A stretch of 64,000 nt of DNA from Deinococcus ruber (lineage in GTDB: Bacteria; Deinococcota; Deinococci; Deinococcales; Deinococcaceae): NCBI RefSeq assembly GCF_014648095.1, contig NZ_BMQL01000001.1:186001-250000 (forward strand), written 5' to 3'. The translations under genes and the position numbers were made by a program. Position 1 is the first letter of the stretch; the number at the start of each line of letters is the position of its first letter. The notes beneath the pieces are model-generated. The model ran no database searches. It was not told the DNA's origin and was given only the letters and a program-made list of their open reading frames with translations. Shown here one piece after another: positions 29,560-40,578 of this stretch.

Positions 29560-29844
29560 ATGGACTTCGAGTTCAGCGGCAACCTCTGGTACTGGAAAGG
29601 CCCCGCGCCCCACTATTTTCTGACTGTTCCAGCTGAACAGTCGCTCGATATCAAGGTGGCGTCCCGGCTGGTCACATACGGCTGGGGCATGATTCCGGTG
29701 CAGGTACAGATCGGGAAAACGACGTGGACGACATCGCTGTTTGCCAAAGACGGACTGTACGCCCTGCCCGTCCGGGCAAACGTGCGGAAGGCGGAGGGGC
29801 TGGAGGAAGGCGACGAGATCTCGGTGAAGTTCAAACTTCAGTAA
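29560..29844 (+). CDS. DUF1905-family protein
   Basis: Protein of 94 residues matching the small DUF1905 beta-barrel type: FEFSGNLWYWKGPAPHYFLTVPAEQSLDIK, then WGMIPVQVQIGKTTWTTSLFAKDGLYALPVRANVRKAEGLEEGDEISVKFKL. The GKTTWTTSLF and YALPVKxxVRKAEGLxxGD stretches are diagnostic. Function unknown. TATCCT lies 6 nt before the ATG at 29560; the preceding open frame from 29488 includes the upstream terminator and is not real. Confidence 0.88.
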   Translation: MDFEFSGNLWYWKGPAPHYFLTVPAEQSLDIKVASRLVTYGWGMIPVQVQIGKTTWTTSLFAKDGLYALPVRANVRKAEGLEEGDEISVKFKLQ

Positions 29845-29856
29845 CGTCCTCTCTAG

Positions 29857-31515
29857 TTACTCCAGCGTGTCGAGCCGCGCCGCGCCCCACCACAGCGGCC
29901 CCCACGTGCCCAGCACCGTGAACACCAGCAGGCCCACCAGTCCACCCACGCCCCAGGCGGTGCCGTAAGCGCTCAGGCCGGGATACGCGAATCCGAGCGT
30001 GATGCTGAGCAGCACCGGGCGTGCCAGCAACGCCACCAGCACCAGACTGCACAGCAGACCCGCGCCGATGTACAGCAGTCCGCCCGGCGAAAAGCCGATT
30101 TCGGCGGGGTTGTCAGCGGTGAAGCGGGGCAGCGCTGCGCCCAGGCCCACGCCCAGCGCCGTCAGAATCAGGGCGCTGCTCAGGCCCACCAGCACCGACG
30201 CGATCACGGTCACGACGCCCAGATTCAGCAGTACCGCGCTGCTCAGGGCCAGCGTCAGGCTGAGCAGCAGCATCAGCGGGAGCAGGCCCAGGAACTTGGC
30301 CCGCACGATCTGGGCAGCCGTGAGGGGCGCGGTTCGCAGCAGCCAGTACCCGCGCCCCTCGGTGCTGAGCGCCGGAAATGCCAGCCGCACGCCCACACCC
30401 GCCAGCACGAAGCCCTGAAACGCCAGCTGGAAATAGCCCAGAATGCCCCGGAAGCCCGGAATCGGCGGCAGCGGCAGACTGCGGATGCTGACCAGATACA
30501 CCGCCGCCAGCGCCGCCAGTACCAGCAACTGACTCCACTGAGTCGGGTCGCGCAGCGTGACGGTCAGGTCTTTGTAGGCCAGCAGACCGCCCGGCCCAAA
30601 ACGGCTCAGGCGCTGTTCCAGCCTGCCCGGACGGCGCGGCGCGGGGTCGAGTCGCAGGCGCGAACTGTCGAGGCTGCGTGCCCACCCGGCCTGATATGCG
30701 TGGCTCGCCAGCAGCGTGGCGCACACCGCCAGCACCACCGACAGCGCCAGCAGCGGCAGCAGCGCCCAGTGCAGGTGCCCGTGTGCAGCGTCCCAGATGA
30801 CGGCGGCGGCCCAGCCATGCGGCCACACCAGCGAGCCTTCGCCCGACAGCTGCCGCATCAGGGCGTTCAGTTGCAGCGGGTCGGCAGCACGCGCCACCAG
30901 CGCTTCGGGGTGCAGCGCCCGTACCGCGTACACCAGCCCGGCGCTGATGACCACGCCCAGCCCGGTGGCGACCTCGCGCACGCGGCTGACCGGAGAAACG
31001 CGCATCAGCAGGACAGCCAGCAGTGCGCCCAACCCCACCGGGAGGGCATACAGCAGCACCGCCGTCAGGGTAATGAGCGGATAACACCACCACGGAGCAG
31101 CGAAATACGCGCCCAGAGCGTACAGAATCGGCAGGGTCAGCAGCGTGGGAACGAGCGCCGCCGCCAGAAACGTTTCCGCCACCTTCAGGCCGAAGACCCG
31201 CCGCGCCGGAATCGGCTGGGCCAGCAGAAAATTCAGGTCGTCGGACAGGTACAGCGTGCTGATGGCGGTGGTGATGGCGCTGAAGGTGACGCCTGCCGAC
31301 AGCACCAGCAGCCCGGTTTCCAGCACCCGCCGGAAGACTCCCAGCCCGATGAAGCCGAACGTCCCCAGGAAGTGCAGCGCCCGCGTGCTGCCCCAGACCT
31401 CGGCCCAGACGAGCAGCAGGCCCAGCAGCGCCAGCCCCAGGAATCCGAGCTTCGGGCCGCGCCACAGCGCATTTCGCAGGCCGGTCAGCTTCAGCAGCAG
31501 CAGCGAGCCGTTCAC
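29857..31515 (-). CDS. ABC exporter permease subunit (large ABC-2-like)
   Basis: Integral membrane protein of 552 residues with about 12 hydrophobic helices. It resembles the large ABC_export-type permeases (LSAGVTFSAITTAISTLYLSDDLNFLLAQPIPARRVFGLKVAETFLAAALVPTLL). It overlaps the upstream ATPase gene by 4 nt (31512-31515), so the two form one exporter. PARRVFGLK and STEGRGYWLLRTAPL are conserved-looking cytoplasmic loops that probably contact the ATPase. Substrate unknown; relatives export antibiotics or lipids. Confidence 0.85.
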   Translation of the reverse strand: MNGSLLLLKLTGLRNALWRGPKLGFLGLALLGLLLVWAEVWGSTRALHFLGTFGFIGLGVFRRVLETGLLVLSAGVTFSAITTAISTLYLSDDLNFLLAQPIPARRVFGLKVAETFLAAALVPTLLTLPILYALGAYFAAPWWCYPLITLTAVLLYALPVGLGALLAVLLMRVSPVSRVREVATGLGVVISAGLVYAVRALHPEALVARAADPLQLNALMRQLSGEGSLVWPHGWAAAVIWDAAHGHLHWALLPLLALSVVLAVCATLLASHAYQAGWARSLDSSRLRLDPAPRRPGRLEQRLSRFGPGGLLAYKDLTVTLRDPTQWSQLLVLAALAAVYLVSIRSLPLPPIPGFRGILGYFQLAFQGFVLAGVGVRLAFPALSTEGRGYWLLRTAPLTAAQIVRAKFLGLLPLMLLLSLTLALSSAVLLNLGVVTVIASVLVGLSSALILTALGVGLGAALPRFTADNPAEIGFSPGGLLYIGAGLLCSLVLVALLARPVLLSITLGFAYPGLSAYGTAWGVGGLVGLLVFTVLGTWGPLWWGAARLDTLE

Positions 31516-32294
31516 GCGGGGGGGCGCAGGCTGGTTCCCGGCTCCTGCTCTGCTCGCGCCCGTTCCTCGTCGAGCAGGCGAAAAAACACCCGCTCCAGAC
31601 TGTCACCCGACACGCCGCCCTTGACGGTTCCGGTCTGACTCCGCAGGTCGTCCATGCTGCCCGCACCCAGCACCCGGCCCCGGTCGAGCACCACCAGCCG
31701 GTCACAGACCGCTTCGGCCAGCGGCAGGCTGTGGGTGGTGAGCAGCACGGTGTTTCCGGCGTCGGCATGGGCACGAAACAGCTCGCGCACCTGCCGCGCC
31801 GCGTGCGGATCGAGGCCCACCATCGGCTCATCCACGATCAGCACCGGGGGCCGGGGCAGCAGCGCCGTGATGATCGTCAGTTTCTGGCGCATGCCGTGCG
31901 AATACGTTTCCGTCAGTTCGTTGCCGAAGTCGGACAGCCGGAAATACTCCAGCCAGCGGTCTATTTCCGTCTCGGCGTCCGGTACCTTCCGCAGCCCCGC
32001 CACGAAGCGCAGCGTTTCGCGGCCCGTGAGTTTGCCGTACAGATGTGGCCTGTCGGGAATGTAGCCGAAACTCGACTTGGCGACGACAGGAGTTTTCCAG
32101 ACATCGTGGCCGTTCACGCTCACGTGGCCCGAACTGGGGCGGGTCAGGCCCACCAGAGCGCGAATGGTGGTGGTTTTGCCCGCCCCGTTGCTGCCCAGCA
32201 GCCCAAACAGTTGCCCCGGCGGCACGCTGAAACTCAGGGCATCGACCGCCGTATGTCGGCCATAGCGCTTGCTGAAGCTGGAAACCTCGATCAC
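31512..32294 (-). CDS. ABC transporter ATP-binding protein
   Basis: ATPase of 260 residues. Walker A is GSNGAGKTTT (about residues 34-43), the signature SHGMRQKLTIITALL reads SHGMRQK rather than LSGGQ, Walker B is PVLIVDEPMVGLDP, and the H-loop is LLTTHSL. The variant signature is common in drug and lipid exporters of the CcmA/DRA type. The start is GTG 32294 with TAGCCT 6 nt upstream, a leaderless start. Cotranscribed with the permease by a 4-nt overlap. Confidence 0.93.
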   Translation of the reverse strand: MIEVSSFSKRYGRHTAVDALSFSVPPGQLFGLLGSNGAGKTTTIRALVGLTRPSSGHVSVNGHDVWKTPVVAKSSFGYIPDRPHLYGKLTGRETLRFVAGLRKVPDAETEIDRWLEYFRLSDFGNELTETYSHGMRQKLTIITALLPRPPVLIVDEPMVGLDPHAARQVRELFRAHADAGNTVLLTTHSLPLAEAVCDRLVVLDRGRVLGAGSMDDLRSQTGTVKGGVSGDSLERVFFRLLDEERARAEQEPGTSLRPPA

Positions 32295-32564
32295 GCGGTC
32301 AGGCTAGCGGGGCAGGTGTCACGGGAAGGTGACAGCGAGGAAATCAGCCGCGCTGAAGCACGCCGATTAGGGAAGGTCTGCCCACGACGCAATGAAGGTG
32401 AAGCGGGCGGGCAGGCGGTTGTTGGCAGTGTCAGACTCGTCCATCCAGTAATCCGGTGGCCGCTACTTGCCGCGCACACCATACGACACGACTCTGCCGC
32501 TCCGTGCTGTTTTGCCTGCCCGACAGCTGAAAACCCTGACGGACGCCACTCGCTCTGCCAGAGT

Positions 32565-33320
32565 TCAAAGCGAGTGCCGCTCGGTGACGCTTTCCAGGGC
32601 GTCCAGACTGCCCAGCACATGCAGGGCAAAAGCTTCGAGCGCCGACTGCTGAGAATCGTCGGACGCAGTTTCCAGCACGGCCCGCATCTGCCGCGCCGCC
32701 TCGGGGTCGCGGCGCTCCAGATCGGCGGTCCAGTGTTTCGGCTTGCAGTCCCACCAGCCGCGCACCGCATACAGCGCGTGAATCAGCTTTCGCAGAGCCG
32801 TCATACTTTCCAGCACATACCCCGGCTGGCCCACCATGCTGCGGGCCTCCCACACCTCATCGGTGAGTCGGTGCCGCTCGGCGGGTGTGAGCGGCTCCGG
32901 AGTGCGTCCGGCCTCCCACACGGCCCGCGCCTGCTCGATCAGTTCCAGCAGCTTCGGATGTGACACGACCACCCGCCCGAACAGCAGCATGGCGAGGCTG
33001 GAAGCGTCCTGACGCTGTGCGTACTGCTCGTGCCACCCCGCCGCGTTGCAGAAGACCTCGACTGGCACGCCGCCAACGACCCACGACATGCGCCAGCGCT
33101 CCTGCCCCGATACCAGCGTATAGAAATCGAGATCGGAGTGTTCGTCGGCCTCTTCCCTGGCGGCACTTCCGGCCCAGACCACGCCCAGCACCTCGGGAAT
33201 GTCCAGCACCCGCCGCAGAGCAGCCGGAAACGCAGCTTTCAGCCGAGGCGGCCCCGGCAGGTCGGCAGGCCACACCGCCGTTTCAGACGAGAGCGAGTTT
33301 GGAATCGGCGGCTGGGTCAT
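32565..33320 (-). CDS. Nucleotidyltransferase-fold (pol-beta superfamily) protein
   Basis: Protein of 251 residues. EVLGVVWAGSAAREEADEHSDLDFYTLV carries the GS...SDxDxxV active-site pattern of minimal nucleotidyltransferases (GSAAREE... SDLDFY). A helical C-terminal part (LIHALYAVRGWWDCKPKHWTADLERRDPEAARQM) resembles the substrate-binding domains of aminoglycoside-type nucleotidyltransferases. No resistance function can be assumed. The ATG at 33320 overlaps the end of the DUF402 gene by 38 nt, so translation is probably coupled. The following 270 nt (32295-32564) hold no convincing gene. Confidence 0.8.
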   Translation of the reverse strand: MTQPPIPNSLSSETAVWPADLPGPPRLKAAFPAALRRVLDIPEVLGVVWAGSAAREEADEHSDLDFYTLVSGQERWRMSWVVGGVPVEVFCNAAGWHEQYAQRQDASSLAMLLFGRVVVSHPKLLELIEQARAVWEAGRTPEPLTPAERHRLTDEVWEARSMVGQPGYVLESMTALRKLIHALYAVRGWWDCKPKHWTADLERRDPEAARQMRAVLETASDDSQQSALEAFALHVLGSLDALESVTERHSL

Positions 33321-33936
33321 GTGGGCCTGAATCTACCAGGTCCCAGGCGAGCTTGAGGCCCAAACTCGTCAGCCAGCCCTCTATCTCGTACCCGTGCCGC
33401 GCCAGTCCATTCAGCACCGCGTGGGCCGTGTGCAGAGCGGCGTGCAGTTCAGCACTCGAAATATAGCCTGCCTGGTGCGCGGCGCTCAGCTCGTCGGTAT
33501 CGGCGATCTCGGCGCACAGGCCGTCCCAGACGAGCAGATCGAGGTAATGGTCGCGCACCGTCCAGACATCTTCCTGCCGTTGAATGGTGGCGATGTCGAG
33601 GTAGTAGTCGTGCGTGCGCTCGCTGTGAAAATCGTAGCGGCACAGCTGCACACCCATGCCACCGGGCTTGTCGTTGACACCCGGAAACAGCCCCGGCAGC
33701 AGATGAGCCTGCCAGTACGCGATGTGCGGGTGATCGACAAAGCGGCGCGAGACATACAGGCCGTGCGGCGTTTCGCGGTACAGATCAACGGGGCGAATGC
33801 CGGTGTTGGTGTGGTGCAGACGGTTCCGGAAGTCGTGCTGTTCGGTCTTGACGGGATGGAGCGAGAGGATGTCCCCTGTTTTCAGGGGTTGTTGTTGCAC
33901 GTCTGCCGCTTTGCCGCTTCCGGTGCCAGTCGCCAT
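33283..33936 (-). CDS. DUF402-family protein
   Basis: Protein of 217 residues. YYLDIATIQRQEDVWTVRDHYLDLLVWDGLCAEIADTDELSAAHQAGYISSAELHAALHTAHAVLNGLARHGYEIEGWL matches the DUF402 domain, whose members (FAU-1-like, and nucleoside phosphatase YgaC/YntB types) hydrolyse phosphates; DxD and Tyr residues of the domain are visible. TACGCT lies 5 nt before ATG 33936, so this start is favoured over 33972. The C-terminal 12 codons overlap the nucleotidyltransferase gene in another frame. Confidence 0.8.
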   Translation of the reverse strand: MATGTGSGKAADVQQQPLKTGDILSLHPVKTEQHDFRNRLHHTNTGIRPVDLYRETPHGLYVSRRFVDHPHIAYWQAHLLPGLFPGVNDKPGGMGVQLCRYDFHSERTHDYYLDIATIQRQEDVWTVRDHYLDLLVWDGLCAEIADTDELSAAHQAGYISSAELHAALHTAHAVLNGLARHGYEIEGWLTSLGLKLAWDLVDSGPHDPAADSKLALV

Positions 33937-34014
33937 AAGAAAGCGTACCTTTCCAGCTATGACAGCAACCATTCAACCCGGTGTATTAATGTTTTCGCAA
34001 GGCAACAGGCCGAA

Positions 34015-36588
<2,574 letters not shown>

Positions 36589-36677
36589 AACACGCCAGTG
36601 TAGGGCACGCGGGCGGGGCGCGTCTGGAGTGGCGTCACCTTCCAGAAGTTCCCCTGCCCACCCGGTACAATGCCCCC

Positions 36678-37460
36678 GTGACCGAGCAGACCGCCCCCGT
36701 GACCCGGAAAGAGCGCAGCGTGGCGTGGCCCAGGCTGCTGCATCTGGCGATGGACGTGCTGTTTACCTTCCTGCTGCCCTACGCGCTGCTCAATCCGCGT
36801 CCGTTCCACCTGCCCGACGTGTCGGCTCACCTGGGATCCTACGGAACGTATGTGGCGGCGGGCGTGCTTCCCACGGTGTATATCGTCTGGGACACCTTTC
36901 GCCATAAGGTACTCAACCCGTTCGCGCTGTTTCTGCTGGGCGGAGCGCTCAGCGGCGCGGTGGTCAGCTTCTTCAAACTGGACGGCGTGGCGTTCGCCCT
37001 CAAAGACGCGCTGCATTCTGCCCTGCTGGTGCTGATCTGCCTGATCTCGCTGGCGGTACGCCGCCCGCTCTTCGAGTTCCTGTTCTTCGGGGTGGTGGCC
37101 CCGGAAACGCCGGAGCGCTCCCGACTGCTGAGCGCTGCCCTCCAGCAGCCGGGCGTGAAAAACGCGCTGGCTGCCGCGACCTGGATGGTGGCCCTGAAAG
37201 CCCTGCTGCTGGGGCTGGGAAGCTACCTCGTCGCCATTCGCATCGTGACGCTGCCGTTCGGCACGCCCGAATTCAACGCTCAGGTCGCCACTGCCCACGC
37301 CATCACCTTTCCGCTCGCCATCGTGCTGGACGCGGTGTTTTATCTGGGAGCCGCGTGGATGACGCTTCAGGCCACCCGGCGGCTGACAGGTGGACGGGCG
37401 TGGCCCTGGCAGCGCGGCTTCTGGGATGAGCTGCGGGTGTTTTCGGGGAGTGGGGAGTAG
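36678..37460 (+). CDS. VC0807-family integral membrane protein
   Basis: Protein of 260 residues with about 6 hydrophobic helices (LLHLAMDVLFTFLLPYALL, YVAAGVLPTVYIVWD, PFALFLLGGALSGAVVSFF, ALLVLICLISLAV, and two near the C-terminus). The pattern fits the VC0807 family of unknown function. The start is GTG 36678 with TACAAT 6 nt upstream, leaderless. It diverges from the U32 gene. The C-terminus (VFSGSGE-stop) runs into the GGAAGTGGG repeat at 37460. Confidence 0.75.
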   Translation: MTEQTAPVTRKERSVAWPRLLHLAMDVLFTFLLPYALLNPRPFHLPDVSAHLGSYGTYVAAGVLPTVYIVWDTFRHKVLNPFALFLLGGALSGAVVSFFKLDGVAFALKDALHSALLVLICLISLAVRRPLFEFLFFGVVAPETPERSRLLSAALQQPGVKNALAAATWMVALKALLLGLGSYLVAIRIVTLPFGTPEFNAQVATAHAITFPLAIVLDAVFYLGAAWMTLQATRRLTGGRAWPWQRGFWDELRVFSGSGE

Positions 37461-37533
37461 GCAGTAGGAAGTGGGCACAGGCCAGCGAACCTGACGGAAC
37501 CAGATGCCCGAGCCTTTCCCACTTCCTACTGCC
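37460..37533. repeat. Perfect 16-bp inverted repeat of the GGAAGTGGG family
   Basis: GGCAGTAGGAAGTGGG at 37460-37475 and its exact reverse complement at 37518-37533, with a 42-nt spacer, between the membrane protein gene and the prfB promoter. The first arm follows the upstream stop codon immediately. Confidence 0.8.
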
Positions 37534-37542
37534 CAGGACAGC

Positions 37543-37548
37543 TATACT
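37543..37548 (+). promoter_or_regulatory. prfB -10 element
   Basis: TATACT at 37543-37548, about 60 nt upstream of the prfB ATG, which has GGGAG as RBS. Confidence 0.5.
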
Positions 37549-37607
37549 GCCTTCCGCTATCCCGCGCCCACCGGAACCCGGTCAGCGGCGCGGAAGGGAG
37601 ATAAGCC

Positions 37608-38703
37608 ATGCAGGATTTACTTGAAAAACTGGCCTCGCTCCGGGAGTATCTTTGACATTCCCGGCAAAACGCGCCGCCTAGCCGAACTCGACCGCAGCCT
37701 GTCCGACCCCGACCTCTGGAGCAACCCCGACAACGCCCGCAAGGTGAATCAGGAGGCGACCAGCCTGCGCCGGGTGGTCGAGGCGTACAACCGCCTGAAC
37801 TCGGACGCCAGCGGGCTGAGCGAAATGCTGGAGCTGGCCGACGACAGCGAGCGCGAAATGCTGGCCGAAGAGCAGACGACGCTGGAGCAGCAGGTTGATG
37901 ACCTCTACCGCGAGACGCTGTTTACCATGAAGTTTTCCGACGAGGCCGCCATCGTGCGCGTGAAGAGCGGCGCGGGCGGCACCGAGAGTATGGACTGGGC
38001 GGGCATGCTCGAACGCATGTTCATGCGCTGGGCCGAGCGCCGGGGCTACAAGGTCGAGCTGATCGACCAGCAGGACGGCGATCAGGCGGGCATTACCAGC
38101 GCCGAATTCATCATCCGGGGAGAGCGGGCTTATGGCATGCTGGCCCCCGAACACGGCGTTCACCGCCTGGTGCGCGTGTCGCCCTTCGACAGCAACAACC
38201 GCCGCCACACCAGCTTTGCGAGCGTGGACGTGGTGCCGGAAGTGCCGCCGGAAGAGATCAACATTCACATTCCCGATTCCGACCTTCGCCGCGACGTGTT
38301 CCGCTCGCAGGGCGCGGGCGGGCAGGGCGTGAACACCACCGACTCGGCGGTTCGCCTGACGCACCTTCCCACCGGTATCGCGGTGGCGTCGCAGGTGACG
38401 CGTTCTCAGATCAAGAACCACGAGATCGCGCTCCAGATTCTGAAGCAGCGCCTGTACGACATCGAACTGCGAAAGCGTGAGGCCGAGGAAATGGCGGCAC
38501 GCGGCGAACAGAAGAAGATCGAGTGGGGCAACCAGATTCGCAGCTACGTGCTCGACAAGCAGTACGTCAAGGATCACCGTACCGGCGTGATGCGCCACGA
38601 CAGCGGCAACATTCTCGACGGCGACCTCGACGAGTTCATGTGGGCCGGGCTGGAATGGATGGCGGGCAAACGCAGCGCCGAGGAACTGGGCGAGGAAGAG
38701 TAA
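37608..38703 (+). CDS. prfB: Peptide chain release factor 2, expressed by programmed +1 frameshift
   Basis: RF2 releases the peptide at UGA and UAA codons. Zero-frame translation starts at ATG 37608 ([15 protein letters not shown]) and meets TGA at 37653-37655. The site CGGGAG-TAT-CTT-TGA-C is the classical RF2 frameshift signal: an internal Shine-Dalgarno-like CGGGAG, slippery CTT and in-frame UGA. After slipping one base the frame resumes at GAC 37654 and ends at 38703, giving about 364 residues. RF2-specific SPF (RVSPFDSNN) for codon recognition and GGQ ([16 protein letters not shown]) for hydrolysis are both present. A long frame from 37504 bypassing the shift is an artefact. Confidence 0.95.
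37641..37656 (+). promoter_or_regulatory. prfB +1 frameshift site
   Basis: CGGGAG (37641-37646) acts as the internal SD, then TAT, the slip codon CTT (37650-37652) and stop TGA (37653-37655) followed by C. Low RF2 favours slippage, so RF2 autoregulates. Same arrangement as in E. coli prfB. Confidence 0.93.
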
Positions 38704-38765
38704 GGGCAGGAACACAGATCACCGCGCCGCTTCGGGAAACCGGGCGGCGCGGTTACTCTTGGCTC

Positions 38766-39482
38766 ATGGCCGCTCCGGAAGACTTCCGCGCCGCCGGGCA
38801 GGCGTGGAGCGATGATGTCGCCGCCCGCCCCGGTGGCTACACCCAGACCTGGACCCAGTGGACGCAGGGGCCGGATGCTCAGGCACAGTTTGACGCGCTA
38901 GTGATGGAGCAGTCCATGAAGCGCCGGGTGCTCGACTGCGGCTGCGGCGACGGGACGTTTACGCTGCGGGTGGCGGGTGCGGCGCAGCATGTGACGGCGC
39001 TGGACTTCTCGGCGGGAATGCTGAAACTGGCCCGGCAGCACGCGGCGCAGCAGGGAACGGCGAACGTGGCCTTTGTTCAGAGCCATGCCCGCAAAGACCT
39101 GCCCTTCCCCGTGGGCACCTTCGATGTGGCGTATTCCCGGCGCGGCCCCAACATCACCGGGGTGGTGCCCGCTCTGGTGCGGCGCGGCGGAAGGCTGCTG
39201 GGCCTGCATCCTCTGCCGGACGTCAGCGCAGAGGCCCGCTACGCAGAGGGGCTGCGGCAATCCGGCCTCAGGGTGGAGCGTTTCGAAGGCATCGACGACG
39301 TGCTGCACTTCCCCACCCTGCAAGACCTCGCCGTATATCTGAACCGCTTTCCCAGCATGCCCGACGTGCGCCAGCCGGAGCACCGCGCCCTGCTGTTACA
39401 GGAAGCCGCCGCCCGCCTGCAACCCGATGGAAGCTACGCCGAACATGTCCACTTTCTGCTGTGGGTGGCCCACAGGAATTAA
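38766..39482 (+). CDS. Class I SAM-dependent methyltransferase
   Basis: Protein of 238 residues with methyltransferase motif I RRVLDCGCGDGTFTLRVA (about residues 53-70), the acidic ribose-binding end of strand 2 (VTALDFS), and motif IV-like FDVAYSRRGPN, where the usual Asp/Asn-PPY is not seen. It resembles small-molecule methyltransferases (Methyltransf_11/25). TACTCT lies 6 nt before ATG 38766, a leaderless start. Substrate unknown. The end is 1 nt from the convergent reductase gene. Confidence 0.85.
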   Translation: MAAPEDFRAAGQAWSDDVAARPGGYTQTWTQWTQGPDAQAQFDALVMEQSMKRRVLDCGCGDGTFTLRVAGAAQHVTALDFSAGMLKLARQHAAQQGTANVAFVQSHARKDLPFPVGTFDVAYSRRGPNITGVVPALVRRGGRLLGLHPLPDVSAEARYAEGLRQSGLRVERFEGIDDVLHFPTLQDLAVYLNRFPSMPDVRQPEHRALLLQEAAARLQPDGSYAEHVHFLLWVAHRN

Positions 39483-39483
39483 G

Positions 39484-40488
39484 TTACGGAACGATCACCG
39501 TTCGCCCGCGTACCTGCCCTGCCAGAATCCTGGGGGCGAGTTCCTGCACCTCCGAGAGCGGATATTCACTGACACCGCTGCTGAGCAGCACGGCGGGCAA
39601 CTCACGGTTCAGCCGCTCCCACGCACGTTCACGCCGCTCTGGTGGGCACATCACGCTGTCGATGCCCAGCAGCGTCGCGCCGCGCAGAATAAAAGGCAGC
39701 ACGGTGGTCGGCAGATCACTTCCGCCTGCCAGCCCACAGGCCGCCGCCGCGCCGCCGCGTTTCAGGCAGGCGAGCAGGCCAGCGAGCGTCGTACTGCCCA
39801 CCGAGTCGATCCCCGCCGCGAAGCGCTCCTTCTCCAGCGGGCGCTTCAGGCCGCTCAGCACGTCTCGCCCGATGAGTTCGGCGGCCCCCAGCGACTTCAG
39901 ATACTCTTCCTCTTCGGCGCGGCCCGTCGAGGCCACCACCCGCCAGCCTGCCGCCGCCAGCAGCGCCACCGCCACGCTCCCCACGCCACCCGCTGCGCCC
40001 GTCACCACCACGTCACCGCTGTCGGGGGTCAGGCCGTACTCTTCCAGCGCCATCACCGCCAGCATCGCCGTAAAGCCCGCCGTTCCTATCGCCATCGCCT
40101 TTTTCGCGTCCATACCCTCAGGCCGATGCGTCAGCCAGTCGCCCTGCACGCGGGCATGACTGGCAAAGCCGCCCCAATGCCCTTCGCCCACCCCCCAGCC
40201 GGTCAGCAATACGGCGTCGCCCGGCCTGTAGCGCTCGTCCTGCGATTCCAGCACCGTTCCCGCCAGATCGATGCCCGGCACCATCGGAAACTTCCGGACG
40301 ATTCCGGGGCGGCCCGCCACCGCCATGCCGTCCTTGTAATTCAGGCTCGAAGCCTCGACGCGCACCAGCACGTTTCCTTCTGGCAGATCGCTCACGGTCA
40401 GGTCGCCCCGCAGGTCGGCCCTTACCGATTTGTCGTCGTTCTGAGTCAGGACAAGGGCACGCACGGCCTGTGAATTCGGTTGTGTCAT
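39484..40488 (-). CDS. acuI: AcuI/YhdH-type acryloyl-CoA reductase (zinc-independent MDR)
   Basis: Medium-chain reductase of 334 residues. LVRVEASSLNYKDGMAVAGRPGIVRKFPMVPGIDLAGTV is the characteristic N-terminal half of the YhdH/AcuI quinone-oxidoreductase subgroup, and VVVTGAAGGVGSVAVALLAAAGWRVVASTGR is the NADPH Rossmann motif. The zinc-binding Cys and His of alcohol dehydrogenases are missing, as expected. In other bacteria AcuI reduces acryloyl-CoA to propionyl-CoA. It converges with the methyltransferase gene. A repeat-rich 81-nt spacer separates it from crtD on the same strand. Confidence 0.85.
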   Translation of the reverse strand: MTQPNSQAVRALVLTQNDDKSVRADLRGDLTVSDLPEGNVLVRVEASSLNYKDGMAVAGRPGIVRKFPMVPGIDLAGTVLESQDERYRPGDAVLLTGWGVGEGHWGGFASHARVQGDWLTHRPEGMDAKKAMAIGTAGFTAMLAVMALEEYGLTPDSGDVVVTGAAGGVGSVAVALLAAAGWRVVASTGRAEEEEYLKSLGAAELIGRDVLSGLKRPLEKERFAAGIDSVGSTTLAGLLACLKRGGAAAACGLAGGSDLPTTVLPFILRGATLLGIDSVMCPPERRERAWERLNRELPAVLLSSGVSEYPLSEVQELAPRILAGQVRGRTVIVP

Positions 40489-40498
40489 GCGTCAGTTT

Positions 40499-40578
40499 GG
40501 CATGTAAAGCTTGTGGTAGGTGGCGTGTAGAAACAGCAAGATGGATTGACCATTCCCACATACCACACGCTACATGCC
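40499..40578. repeat. Inverted repeat (GTGGC family) between crtD and acuI
   Basis: GGCATGTA (40499-40506) and its exact reverse complement TACATGCC (40571-40578) enclose GTGGTAGGTGGCGTGTAG on one side and ACCACACGC on the other, another member of the TGTGGC/GTGTGG repeats seen at 27235 and 63190. Confidence 0.55.

Noticed and set aside
32371..32448. 25-codon minus-strand frame MDESDTANNR... between the ABC ATPase and nucleotidyltransferase genes
   Set aside because: No RBS or -10 at the leaderless spacing was seen and no family; it could be a gene remnant but the evidence is too weak to annotate.
37504..37653. In-frame upstream extension of prfB from ATG 37504
   Set aside because: It would translate the intergenic inverted repeat and promoter; the canonical frameshift window at 37641-37656 explains the frame.
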